Origin: Polyangiaceae bacterium
GTDB lineage: Bacteria > Myxococcota_A > Polyangia > Polyangiales > Polyangiaceae
Assembly (NCBI GenBank): GCA_013214025.1
Contig: JABSRN010000010.1
Span: 1 to 64,000 of the forward strand
DNA length: 64,000 nt
Direction: 5' to 3'
The translations under genes were made by a program, and so were the position numbers. The notes under the pieces were generated by a model, which saw only the letters and a program-made list of their open reading frames with translations, had not been told where the DNA came from and ran no database searches. Below are positions 37,611 to 45,905 of this stretch, piece by piece (the first letter of the stretch is position 1; every line of letters starts with the position of its first letter).

Positions 37611-38807
37611 GTTGAGCGCATTGTACGCGGCCAGGCGTCGATTCTGAGTGCGGGTGCCGGGGAAGCGCATCTTCGCGACTGTCACGCCGTCATCGGTGGC
37701 GACAGCATAGTGAATTGTACCGACGGGTTTTTCCTCGGTGCCGCCGCTCGGTCCGGCAATACCGGAAATGCTCACCCCAACGCTTACCCCCAGTTGGCTC
37801 ATCGCGCCGAGGGCCATCGCCTTGACCACGGGTGCACTCACCGCACCGTGTTGCTCGAGAGTCTCGGCGGGCACACCCAGTAGCTCGGTCTTGAGCTGAT
37901 TGGTGTAGGCGATCACGCCGCCGCTGAAGAACTGGGTGGCGGAGCGCTCTGTGCACAGCTCCCCCAGCAGACCTCCGGTGCAAGACTCGGCGACACCCAG
38001 CGTGAGTTTTCGGGAGCTGAGCAATACACCGACAGCTTCGGCCAGCTCGATGTCGCCCTCGCCAAAGATGATGTTCTTTAGCCTGTGGCGGGTTTCAGTA
38101 GCAGCAGTCTCGGCGGCTTTGAGCGCCTCGCCCTGGTTGCTGCGGCGGGCGAGCAACTTGACTTCAATTTCCGGAAAATGAGCCCGATAGCCCACTGTGA
38201 CATCGTACTCTTCCTCCAGACCTCGGAGTTTTTCGTTCACTCGGGACTCCGGTAAGCCAAAGCTACGCAGACGCACTTGGGCGATGCCGGCGTCGCTGTT
38301 CTTGATCTTCGGGGCGACGTGTTCGTGAAACATCGGGCGCATTTCCATCGGCACCCCAGGCATGAAATAGGCGCGGGCTGTTCCGATGCTCACGCTAAAT
38401 CCGGGAGCTGTGCCGTGGTCGTTGCTCATCACGCTTGCCCCCTCGGGAAAGTCAGCTTGTTTCGAGTTGGACTCGTTGAGTTCCCTGCCTCGGATCACGA
38501 AGCGTTGGTTCATCGCCTCGATGCTGGCGTCGTCTCGGACAGTCTTCACACCCAATAGCTTGGCCACGGTGTTGCTGGTGATGTCGTCCGTGGTGGGTCC
38601 GAGCCCGCCGGTGCAGACGATCACGTCGCTGTGGTTGGCCAGGCGTTTCAGTGCCGCGATGATTCTGCCTTCGTTGTCATCCACGGTGTCGGCGGCGAGC
38701 ACTTCGAGGCCCAGCTGCGTCAGCTGTTCTCCCAACCACGAGGCATTGGTGTTGACGATCTCGCCGCGGGTGAGTTCGGTTCCGATACTGAGCACTGCTG
38801 CGATCAT
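37542..38807 (-). CDS. cinA: CinA family protein (nicotinamide-nucleotide amidohydrolase)
   Basis: Two-domain protein of 421 residues. The N-terminal MoaB/MogA-like (COG1058) domain begins MIAAVLSIGTELTRGEIVNT and includes CTGGLGPTTDDIT; the C-terminal domain carries the NMN-deamidase (PncC) pattern LGVAESCTGGLLGEL and SGGVIAYTNQLKTELLGVP, then GIAGPSGGTEEKPVGTIH. It recycles nicotinamide mononucleotide and is competence/damage-linked in some species. The ATG at 38807 is chosen, as the residues before it are not family-like; a GAAGG sits just before it. Confidence 0.92.
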   Translation of the reverse strand: MIAAVLSIGTELTRGEIVNTNASWLGEQLTQLGLEVLAADTVDDNEGRIIAALKRLANHSDVIVCTGGLGPTTDDITSNTVAKLLGVKTVRDDASIEAMNQRFVIRGRELNESNSKQADFPEGASVMSNDHGTAPGFSVSIGTARAYFMPGVPMEMRPMFHEHVAPKIKNSDAGIAQVRLRSFGLPESRVNEKLRGLEEEYDVTVGYRAHFPEIEVKLLARRSNQGEALKAAETAATETRHRLKNIIFGEGDIELAEAVGVLLSSRKLTLGVAESCTGGLLGELCTERSATQFFSGGVIAYTNQLKTELLGVPAETLEQHGAVSAPVVKAMALGAMSQLGVSVGVSISGIAGPSGGTEEKPVGTIHYAVATDDGVTVAKMRFPGTRTQNRRLAAYNALNLLRQILISGHPREDFDPRTWSA

Positions 38808-38966
38808 GCCTTCACCATAACCGTTGTCGTGCCGGAGGCGAGAGAGCCAATGCACTCTCTGCAATTTGGATCTTTCCGGCGTCACCACGGATCTATTCGA
38901 CACCACGTGAGAGGCGCTCACCAATCGCGGCGAGGGAGGCGCCTAATAGACACCGCGCGGGAGCGC

Positions 38967-39836
38967 TCAGTAAACACAGCGAAACCCAATATCGTCGGCC
39001 TTTTCGCGCGCGCTGTGTCCCGACCAAGACTTCAGCTGAGAGGCGACTCGAGATCGGAAGGAACCCCCGCGTGCCGAATATCCTCCCTCAGCCCGCGTTG
39101 TCCACTCCGCGACATTGCCGGATAAATCGAACACACCTTCGGGAGTATTGCCGCTGGCATGGGTGCCGGCCAGATCGGGAGCGTCTTGGTGGTGACGACA
39201 TGGCCCTTGCTCGAGACCGAATGCGCTGCGGCGGCAGACCAGCCCGCTGGGTCCCCACGGGAATTTTCGCCCTTCGGATCCCGCAGCAGCGAAGATCCAT
39301 TCGTCGTCGCTGGGCAGACGGCCGCCAGCAAATCGGCAGAACTGGGCAGCCGCTTCCGGGGAGACGCCGCGCACGCTTTGCCCGGGGGGCACATGCCCGA
39401 GGGCAGGAGCAGTCAGAGGCTGGCACTGGCCATCGGTTACGCAACGACCCCAACGAAGCGAAGTGACTTCCGCCGAATCAATCCGAAAGTCTTTTAGCTG
39501 CAGCTTCCGCGGCAACACCTGCTGTCCGTCCCAGTCCTGGGAGCTCAACTCTAAGCTCCCTCCGCTAATGCTGACGGGACGATTGCTGAGCACGCAGGCG
39601 GGCACGGGTTTGCTCACCAGCTGAAGGGGAACGGGACAGCTTGTAGGTTGCCCGACGCAACCACCGCCGGCCCAGCGTTGCCCGGGGGGACAGCAAGCGT
39701 GCGAGCTGGGAACCAGGCCGGTGGGGCAGATCTGCGCCAGTGCAAGTCTGCGGTTCATGCTCGCATACATCAACGCCAGTACCGCCAGCACGCCCAACGC
39801 ACCCAGTGCAATACTGTACCGGCGATCCTGACTCAT
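38967..39836 (-). CDS. Membrane-anchored FGE-sulfatase (SUMF1)-domain protein
   Basis: About 289 residues. One N-terminal membrane segment (IALGALGVLAVLALMYASM), a Cys/Pro-rich linker, then a formylglycine-generating-enzyme-like domain from about residue 120: KDFRIDSAEVTSLRWGRCV, GRLPSDDEWIFAAAGSEGRK, GVFDLSGNVAEW and the terminal RGGSFRSRVASQLKSW then DDIGFRCVY. The domain fold is clear, but most family members are not true sulfatase activators; no sulfatase is encoded nearby. It follows the inositol monophosphatase gene by 31 bases. The ATG at 39836 is chosen, as the N-terminal part before it is Arg/His-rich and not signal-like. Confidence 0.8.
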   Translation of the reverse strand: MSQDRRYSIALGALGVLAVLALMYASMNRRLALAQICPTGLVPSSHACCPPGQRWAGGGCVGQPTSCPVPLQLVSKPVPACVLSNRPVSISGGSLELSSQDWDGQQVLPRKLQLKDFRIDSAEVTSLRWGRCVTDGQCQPLTAPALGHVPPGQSVRGVSPEAAAQFCRFAGGRLPSDDEWIFAAAGSEGRKFPWGPSGLVCRRSAFGLEQGPCRHHQDAPDLAGTHASGNTPEGVFDLSGNVAEWTTRAEGGYSARGGSFRSRVASQLKSWSGHSAREKADDIGFRCVY

Positions 39837-39867
39837 TTGAGGGGCTGCCTCATGACGACGGGCTGAC

Positions 39868-40671
39868 TCATGAGGACGACGGTGAGTCGGATTCGAGGGA
39901 TTGCTCCAACAGCTGCACCATTTCTTCGTGCACCAAGCCATTGCTGGCCAGAATGTGACCCTGGCTTATGTCTAGCGGTCCTCCGCTGCGGTGACTCACC
40001 TTGCCGCCCGCGGCTTCCACCAGAGCGATTCCGCCCGCCACGTCCCAGGCTGCCAGTTTTCGCTCCCAATAGGCATCGTAGGTCCCGTCGGAAACCAAGC
40101 ACAGATCGAGGGCGGCGGAACCACACCGCCGGACCCCATGACAGCGTTTGAGCATATATTCGAAGGTCGCCAAGTTGTTGGAGGGGGCGACACTGCGATC
40201 GGCAGGAAATCCAGTGGCGAGCAGCGACTCCTTCACGCTGGATATTTGGCTCACTGAGCAGGCTTCGCCGTTTCGTGTCGTCGGCGATCCGGCGCCGCCG
40301 GCGTATTCTAACGCCAAGGCGGGAGCGACGACGATGCCAAGCTCCGGCACTCCCGCGTTCAACAGCCCGACGCTGACGCAAAAAAACGGATGACCGTGTA
40401 CGAAGTTCATCGTGCCGTCCAAGGGGTCGCAGCACCAACTCAACTCGGGCCCGAGTTCTCCGCCCTCTTCCTCGGCCAGGATGGGAATGTCAGGGGTGAG
40501 TTGCCCGAGGCGTTCCCTGAGCAGGGTCTCGCTTGCCAAATCGAATTCGGTCACCAAGTCGTTGCGGCCCTTTTCGGAGGATTCGGGGCGGGTACGAAAG
40601 CCGTGCAGCAAGCTGGCGGCGGCCTCCCGAGCGATTTGCAGGGCGGGAACGAGTAGGGGATGGGCAGTCAT
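39868..40671 (-). CDS. Inositol monophosphatase family protein
   Basis: Mg-dependent phosphatase of 267 residues. The family motifs are present: EEEGG with the metal Glu, DPLDGTMNFVHGHPFF, and the C-terminal WDVAGGIALVEAAGG. It could act on inositol phosphates, 3'-phosphoadenosine phosphate or similar; SuhB-like proteins of Proteobacteria also help ribosome assembly. No membrane segment. The frame is open to a GTG at 40677; the ATG at 40671 is used. Cotranscribed with the FGE-like gene that follows. Confidence 0.88.
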   Translation of the reverse strand: MTAHPLLVPALQIAREAAASLLHGFRTRPESSEKGRNDLVTEFDLASETLLRERLGQLTPDIPILAEEEGGELGPELSWCCDPLDGTMNFVHGHPFFCVSVGLLNAGVPELGIVVAPALALEYAGGAGSPTTRNGEACSVSQISSVKESLLATGFPADRSVAPSNNLATFEYMLKRCHGVRRCGSAALDLCLVSDGTYDAYWERKLAAWDVAGGIALVEAAGGKVSHRSGGPLDISQGHILASNGLVHEEMVQLLEQSLESDSPSSS

Positions 40672-40855
40672 GGTCACATGGGTCGCTGGGACGGGGTCGT
40701 GTCGTTTGGAGACGATAGGGATACCGGAGTGGCGTCAGGACGGCCGCCCCGGGCGCCGCCCCCTATTCCGTAGCCTCGGATCGCGTATTTGTTGCGGAGC
40801 GGACGTGATACTGGCCTGCTTTTAGAAGTTGGGATAGGTCAGATGCGCGTTCCCC

Positions 40856-41836
40856 ATGTCCGAATCCGTAGCGACCGATCCGCCCCCCAGTTCCGGTTCT
40901 CGGGCATTGGTGACGAGCTCACCGCCGCCACCAACAGGATCTGGCCCCAGGTGGCGACTCGGCGGCTTGTTGCGGACAGCTCGTCCCCATCAATGGGTAA
41001 AAAACGTATTTGTTCTCGCCCCGGTGGTGTTCGCTAAATCAGTCTTCGATCCTGCTGTGTGGGTGGGCGCGACCCTCGCTTTCGTCAGCTTTTGCCTACT
41101 GGCCGCGGCGGTTTACACCATCAACGATCTGGCAGACGTAGAGGACGACCGTCGGCACCCCGTGAAGCGATATCGTCCGATCGCGGCGGGCCGAGTCTCC
41201 GAGAGCGCTGCGAAGGCATTGCTGGTGGGGCTGGTGGTGACGGGTCTCGGTCTGGCCTGTCTGGGCCCGCTGTCCTTCGTTTTGACGGTGGCGGGGTATT
41301 TCGTGATGAACCTCGCCTACAGCTTCAAGCTGAAGGACATCGCTTACCTGGACGTCAGCATCATCTCGGCCGGCTTTGTGTTGCGTGTATTGGCCGGAGG
41401 TTTCGCGACGGGCATTGTCGTTTCCAATTACTTGTTCGTGTGTACGGCGCTGTTGGCATTATTTCTCGGATTTGGCAAACGCCGTCACGAGCTCGCCGTC
41501 GCTAGCGCCAGCGGAAAAACGCGAGCGTCGCTCAAGAAGTACTCCGAGCGGGGTCTCGATGTTTCTCTGCGCGTCACGGCGTTTCTGACCATCGCGGTGT
41601 ATTTGGCTTACACGTTGGATTCGAACACGATCGCGTTCTTTCAGTCCGACCGCTTGTGGTTGACCACAGCCTTCGTCGGCCTGGGCGTTTGGCGCTTTCT
41701 GTATCTGGTGCAGAGCCGCCCGAAGGCGGAAAGCCCCACCCAGGAGATGGTGGGTGACGGCGCCTTCGTCGCGATCATGCTCGGCTGGATCGTGGTCGTG
41801 ATGTGGATCGTCTACAACCTGGCGCCTAGGACGTGA
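40856..41836 (+). CDS. UbiA-family prenyl-phosphate phosphoribosyl/aryl transferase
   Basis: Membrane protein of 326 residues with about nine hydrophobic segments. The first conserved Asp-rich motif is YTINDLADVEDDRRHPVKRY with RPIA, and LRTARPHQWVKNVFVLAPVV precedes it; both fit the decaprenyl-phosphate phosphoribosyltransferase subgroup of UbiA proteins better than the quinone or heme branch. The second motif is not obvious. The first 35 residues are Pro/Ser-rich, so a later start is possible. It overlaps the CPBP gene by 4 bases. Confidence 0.75.
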   Translation: MSESVATDPPPSSGSRALVTSSPPPPTGSGPRWRLGGLLRTARPHQWVKNVFVLAPVVFAKSVFDPAVWVGATLAFVSFCLLAAAVYTINDLADVEDDRRHPVKRYRPIAAGRVSESAAKALLVGLVVTGLGLACLGPLSFVLTVAGYFVMNLAYSFKLKDIAYLDVSIISAGFVLRVLAGGFATGIVVSNYLFVCTALLALFLGFGKRRHELAVASASGKTRASLKKYSERGLDVSLRVTAFLTIAVYLAYTLDSNTIAFFQSDRLWLTTAFVGLGVWRFLYLVQSRPKAESPTQEMVGDGAFVAIMLGWIVVVMWIVYNLAPRT

Positions 41837-42570
41837 AAACGGCTGTCGTCGCGGAAGAGCCCGAGACCGGGCAATTCGAGAAAATCGCCAAGCGCGGTCA
41901 GAGCGGACCCTGGACGGATCTCGGTCTGACCTTCCCTGTGTTTGTTGGCTACCACCTAGGCGTCGTAGGCCTTCCCGTACGCAACGCGGCCGACGTTGTC
42001 ACCCGCGAGTTAGTCGCCCTCGCCGATCGCAATCTGCTCAACTACAGCGCGCTGACTATCGCTATCGGCCTCGGCTACGTTGGTTTCTTCGTTCTCGCTG
42101 GTAAGGGGCATGCCTTCCGTGCGTCGCGGTTTGTGGCGTGTGCTGCCGAGGGCGTCTTGTACGCCGTGGCCATGCGACTGCTCGCTGGCTACGTGGTGGG
42201 TCGCGTCTTCCTCGGCGCCATCGATATGGATGCCTACACCGGCTTCGTGATGAGTCTGGGTGCGGGTTTCTATGAAGAGATCGCCTTCCGCGTGATCCTG
42301 TACGGCCTGGGAGCGAAACTGCTGGCACCGTTCTTCTCTTCGGCGGGAACGGTGCGTCGTGGTTTGTTCAAGTTCGCTTGGGCGGTGGTGGCAGCCAGTG
42401 TGTTTAGCGGCTGGCACTACATCGGGGCGATGGGGGATCCCTTCGACGCTCGCTCATTCCTATTTCGCGCCGTGTGCGGCTTGGTCTTTACGGCGATCTA
42501 CACCTTCCGCGGATTTGCGCCCGCCGTCTGGACGCACACGCTCTACGATATTTGGGTGCTGGTTCTCTAG
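41833..42570 (+). CDS. CPBP-family intramembrane metalloprotease
   Basis: Membrane protein of 245 residues with about seven hydrophobic segments. The CPBP/ABI motifs are readable: FYEEIAFRVILYGL (EExxxR type), SGWHYIGAMGD (motif 2) and the C-terminal PAVWTHTLYDIWVLVL (H...D pair). Related proteins cleave prenylated or membrane-anchored substrates. GTG start overlapping the preceding gene, so it is translationally coupled to the UbiA-type transferase. Confidence 0.85.
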   Translation: MKTAVVAEEPETGQFEKIAKRGQSGPWTDLGLTFPVFVGYHLGVVGLPVRNAADVVTRELVALADRNLLNYSALTIAIGLGYVGFFVLAGKGHAFRASRFVACAAEGVLYAVAMRLLAGYVVGRVFLGAIDMDAYTGFVMSLGAGFYEEIAFRVILYGLGAKLLAPFFSSAGTVRRGLFKFAWAVVAASVFSGWHYIGAMGDPFDARSFLFRAVCGLVFTAIYTFRGFAPAVWTHTLYDIWVLVL

Positions 42571-42682
42571 GCTGTCCCGGGCTGTCCTAGGGCGCGGGGC
42601 CGGAACCGTCGGGGGGCACAACCGGCCGCCTGCTCATAAGCCTCCGATATTACTTGAATAAACGGCAGACCGCCGGCGGCTT

Positions 42683-42710
42683 TTGCACGAATCAAAAGAC
42701 GTCCTATATT
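42683..42710 (+). promoter_or_regulatory. Possible promoter of the Bax-inhibitor gene
   Basis: TTGCAC (42683-42688) and TATATT (42705-42710) are spaced 16 bases apart. The -10 matches 5 of 6 consensus bases, the -35 only its first three. Placing the start near 42717, it would give a leader of about 80 bases. Confidence 0.35.
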
Positions 42711-42747
42711 TCTCTTCCGCGGTGGCTGCCAGGGGTGGCCTTGCCGG

Positions 42748-42763
42748 GCCCCAAAAATGGGGC
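42748..42763 (+). promoter_or_regulatory. Leader stem-loop before Bax-inhibitor gene
   Basis: GCCCCA (42748-42753) and TGGGGC (42758-42763) pair around an AAAA loop, 33 bases before the ATG at 42796. No T-run follows, so it is not a terminator. Role unknown. Confidence 0.35.
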
Positions 42764-42795
42764 ACCCGAAGCCCAGCCGTGAGATTGAGGACTTT

Positions 42796-43497
42796 ATGAA
42801 CAATCCGTATCAGCAAGGGGCTTTTGCCCGACCCGCGGCAACTCTCGCCGTCGACGCGCGCGCGCGCTTCATCATGCGCACCTACACGCATCTGATCGGT
42901 GCGATTTTTGCGTTCGCTGCCCTTGAGGTCGCCATCTTCCAGAGCGGTCTGGCTCTGCCGATCGCCCAGGCCCTATCCGGCAACTGGATGCTGGTGTTTG
43001 GCGCGATGATGCTGACTGGATGGGGGGCAACTCATTTCGCCCAGAGCGCCAAGAGCGTCGTGGCCCAGTACTTCGGACTTGGCATGTACGTCCTGATGCA
43101 AGTCATCATCTTTGTGCCGCTGCTCTACATAGCCAACGCCTCTGCGCCGGGAGCTATCGAGAGCGCCGCCATGGTCACGACCCTAGGCTTTGCGGGCCTA
43201 ACGGCGGTGGCCTTTGTAACGCGCAAGGACTTTTCCTTCCTCAAGGGCATCATGTTCTGGGGGTTCATCATGGCCATGGTCGCCATTGTCGCTTCGATGA
43301 TCTTCGGCTTTCACCTAGGAACGTTCTTTTCCGTAGCCATGGTGGGTTTGGCAGGCGCTGCGATCCTCTACGACACGTCCAACGTCCTGCGCCATTACCC
43401 AGAGAACGCTCATGTGGCGGCGGCTCTCGCTCTCTTCGCGAGTGTGGCGATGATGTTCTACTACGTGTTGCGCATCTTCATCAGTAGCCGCGATTAA
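42796..43497 (+). CDS. Bax inhibitor-1/YccA family membrane protein
   Basis: Seven-pass inner-membrane protein of 233 residues. Landmarks of the family are RTYTHLIGAIFAFAALEVAI, the GWGATHF loop, LGFAGLTAVAFVTRKDFSFL and the C-terminal AILYDTSNVLRHYPENAHVA with the conserved Asp that senses pH or binds Ca2+. Bacterial relatives are proton-sensitive Ca2+ leak channels (BsYetJ) or FtsH partners (YccA). The ATG at 42796 is chosen because TTGAGGA lies just before it and family proteins begin near here. Confidence 0.9.
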   Translation: MNNPYQQGAFARPAATLAVDARARFIMRTYTHLIGAIFAFAALEVAIFQSGLALPIAQALSGNWMLVFGAMMLTGWGATHFAQSAKSVVAQYFGLGMYVLMQVIIFVPLLYIANASAPGAIESAAMVTTLGFAGLTAVAFVTRKDFSFLKGIMFWGFIMAMVAIVASMIFGFHLGTFFSVAMVGLAGAAILYDTSNVLRHYPENAHVAAALALFASVAMMFYYVLRIFISSRD

Positions 43498-43520
43498 GCG
43501 GCGTTAGACGGACTCCCTTC

Positions 43521-44759
43521 ATGCCGCTCATTGAGGGAGATCCCGCACCCAGCAAACCGCTCAGCCCGAGCGAACGCCGCGTTACCTACTGGTTCGCAGC
43601 GTTCTTCGGGCTGTGTTGTTTGGGGGAGCTACTGAGCGGCTACGAGCCGGCGAAGCTCACGGTGTTGTTCATTCTGCTCTGGTGGGTACCGCTGCTCTTT
43701 GTGCATGAGCTCGGTCACGCCGGCATGGCCAAGCTGTTGGGCTGGAGCGTGAGCGATATCGTCATTGGATTCGGTCGTGATCTCTGGCGCTTCCGCATCG
43801 GCAATACTCAAGTGCGCATCAAGTGGGTCTTGATGGAAGGCTACGTACGACCCGTGCCCACGGAATTGGCCTGGGGTCGCCTCAAGATGGCACTGATATT
43901 CGGTGCCGGCCCGGCTGCGGAAGCGGGAGTCCTGGCGGTCCTGTTCGGGATCTACGGCTCGTCTGTACTACTCAGCTCTTCGGCTGATATCGCGGTTCTC
44001 GCGGCGCAGAGTTTGGCGGTGGCCATCGCCATCAGCCTGATCTCGAATCTGTTCCCCCGCGGCGCCCCCGGTGGCGGAGTGAGCGACGGCCTCGGTATGT
44101 TGCTGAGCTGGCGTATCTCCACCGAGGCCCTCGAGCAAATGCGTCTGCGCCCGCGTCTCGTCGAAATCGCGCGACTGATGGACGAAGACCACGGCGACCA
44201 AGCCCTCCAGCTCGCCGAAGAGACACGCCTCGCCTTCCCCGACCAATTCGCGGTGGAGCTGGAGTACGGCATCGCTCTGGGCGCAGCGGGCCAGCTGACG
44301 GAGGGTATGGTTCAGCTTGAAGCGATCGGTCCGCCGGAGGCTCATCCGCCGGCAACCCAGGCGGTGTTGTTAGAGGCCGCAGCCTTGCTAGTACTGGCGG
44401 CGGATGCCGATGAGTTGTTGCCCGATGCCTGCGATGCTGCCAGCCAGGCGGTTGCTCTCATGCCCGAGGATCGCTTCCTGGCGTTGACCTACGGTCGTGT
44501 GCTCTTCGAGAGCGAACGTTATCCTCAGGCTCTGCGCGCTCTGCAGGGGGCTCTGGGGCACCTGGGCGACACGGAAGTGGAGGGTCGCTGCCTGGCCTTC
44601 TTGGCGATGACCTGCCAGCACCTCGGCCAAAAGGACGAAGCGGAGGCGTATCGGCAAACACTACCTGGTCGCCTGCAGAGCCCGAGTTTGCAGCGTCGGG
44701 TCGATGACTTGATGGCTGCGGACGTGCCTGCCGAGCCACCGACTGAGCAGGCTGGCTAA
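43521..44759 (+). CDS. M50 site-2 protease-like protein with TPR-like C-terminus
   Basis: Protein of 412 residues. The N-terminal half is an M50 membrane metalloprotease: HELGHAGMAKLLGW gives the HExxH zinc ligands, and a GAGPAAEAGVLA membrane segment with a later NLFPRGAPGGGVSDG supplies the third ligand Asp in the NxxP...DG pattern. Residues about 210-400 are helical repeat-like (IARLMDEDHGDQALQLAEET), resembling TPR units. It could process a membrane-anchored regulator. Starts 24 bases after the Bax-inhibitor gene on the same strand. Confidence 0.8.
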   Translation: MPLIEGDPAPSKPLSPSERRVTYWFAAFFGLCCLGELLSGYEPAKLTVLFILLWWVPLLFVHELGHAGMAKLLGWSVSDIVIGFGRDLWRFRIGNTQVRIKWVLMEGYVRPVPTELAWGRLKMALIFGAGPAAEAGVLAVLFGIYGSSVLLSSSADIAVLAAQSLAVAIAISLISNLFPRGAPGGGVSDGLGMLLSWRISTEALEQMRLRPRLVEIARLMDEDHGDQALQLAEETRLAFPDQFAVELEYGIALGAAGQLTEGMVQLEAIGPPEAHPPATQAVLLEAAALLVLAADADELLPDACDAASQAVALMPEDRFLALTYGRVLFESERYPQALRALQGALGHLGDTEVEGRCLAFLAMTCQHLGQKDEAEAYRQTLPGRLQSPSLQRRVDDLMAADVPAEPPTEQAG

Positions 44760-44762
44760 CAG

Positions 44763-44780
44763 AACCCGGTGCGGGTTTTT
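44763..44780 (+). terminator. Intrinsic terminator after the M50 gene
   Basis: AACCCG (44763-44768) pairs with CGGGTT (44772-44777), followed by TTT; it begins 4 bases after the stop codon. The stem is short and the T-run brief, so termination may be partial. Confidence 0.55.
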
Positions 44781-44972
44781 AGCATCGATTCTAGGGGCCG
44801 CGGGTAGCCGCTCGCATCCGGCGGGCCGATCTCCGAATCGTTATTCGCTCTCGTCAATACCCATTGTTCCACTCTTCGCGTAACCCGGGGATCGGGGGAA
44901 ATTGCGTCTATCCCCAGATAGTGAACAAGCTGGGGACAGTTTTTCACGAAATAGCGAATAAGCAGGCGATTG

Positions 44973-45701
44973 CTAACGTCGGCAGTGCATGAAACGTTCG
45001 ACGTTGCCCTTGGGGCCGGCAATCTTTGAGTCCGCCTCGGCGATGATCTCGAAACCGGCTTTGCTGAACAATTCACGCGTGTTCGCCAGGATTTCGTCCC
45101 GTACGGGACCTACGGGAATCACCCCTTTGTATCGGCTCGCGATCTCGCGGCCGGCTTCGAACTGGGGTTTCACCATGGCGAGCAGCTGCCCATCGGGCTC
45201 GATGAAACTCGCGATGGGCCCCAGCAATTTGTCGAGACTGATGAATGACGCGTCCACCACCACCCAGTCGATGGGGTAGTCGAAATGATCGGCCTCCAAC
45301 AACCGGGCGTTCGTTCCGTCCATCACCACGACGCGCTCATCTTGGGAAATCTTCGGGTTCAACTGACCGCGCCCGACATCGACGGCGTAAACTTTGCTGG
45401 CGCCGTGTTGCAGCAAACAGTCCGTAAAGCCCCCAGTAGAAGCCCCTACGTCCACGCAGATCTTGCCGCTGGGGTCGAGCCCCATGGTTTCGATAGCGCT
45501 CAGCAACTTGTCGCCGCCGCGGGAGACAAAGCGCTGCACGCCTATCAGCCGCAGTTTCATATCGCTGGGCAAAGACTGTCCGGCTTTCTCCAAGCGTTGA
45601 TCCCCGGCGTAGGCCTGCCCCGCCATAATCATTGCTTGGGCTTTGGCGCGCGAGGGAGCCAGGCCTTGATCGACGAGCAGTTGGTCAGCGCGAATCTTCA
45701 C
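44973..45701 (-). CDS. tlyA: TlyA-family rRNA methyltransferase
   Basis: Protein of 242 residues with an N-terminal S4-type RNA-binding domain (MKIRADQLLVDQGLAPSRAK) and a C-terminal Rossmann-type methyltransferase (CVDVGASTGGFTDCLLQHGA), VVDASFISLDKLL and a catalytic Lys in MVKPQFEAGR. TlyA methylates 2'-OH groups in 16S and 23S rRNA and affects capreomycin susceptibility in Mycobacterium. ATG start; convergent with the M50 gene. Confidence 0.92.
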   Translation of the reverse strand: MKIRADQLLVDQGLAPSRAKAQAMIMAGQAYAGDQRLEKAGQSLPSDMKLRLIGVQRFVSRGGDKLLSAIETMGLDPSGKICVDVGASTGGFTDCLLQHGASKVYAVDVGRGQLNPKISQDERVVVMDGTNARLLEADHFDYPIDWVVVDASFISLDKLLGPIASFIEPDGQLLAMVKPQFEAGREIASRYKGVIPVGPVRDEILANTRELFSKAGFEIIAEADSKIAGPKGNVERFMHCRR

Positions 45702-45736
45702 GACCGCATCGCAGCATGTTCAGAGGCGGGGCGCTA

Positions 45737-45901
45737 ATGGCGTCACCGCGCTTAGCGAACAACCGACAATTCCCGCAAACTTCGCGCTTGCTGCGCCGCG
45801 TTGTCCAGATACTTGCGGATCTCGTATTAGGTGCGGCAGCATTGGTTTCGAGATTGCCGGCGCGTGTGGTTTCCACCGGAATGCGCCTTTCAGGAGAATA
45901 G
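45737..45901 (+). CDS. Possible small membrane-associated peptide
   Basis: ATG at 45737 opens 54 codons whose product has one hydrophobic stretch (ILADLVLGAAALVSRL) and basic ends. Its stop overlaps the AGGAG Shine-Dalgarno (45893-45897) of the next gene. No Shine-Dalgarno precedes it and an equally long frame runs on the other strand, so it may not be real. Confidence 0.2.
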   Translation: MASPRLANNRQFPQTSRLLRRVVQILADLVLGAAALVSRLPARVVSTGMRLSGE

Positions 45902-45905
45902 AATA

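Noticed and set aside
44881-44945. Sites resembling DnaA boxes and inverted repeats (TATCCCCAG/CTGGGGACAG)
   Set aside because: They are further from the consensus than those near dnaN, lie between convergent genes and lack an AT-rich stretch; more likely part of a transcription end.
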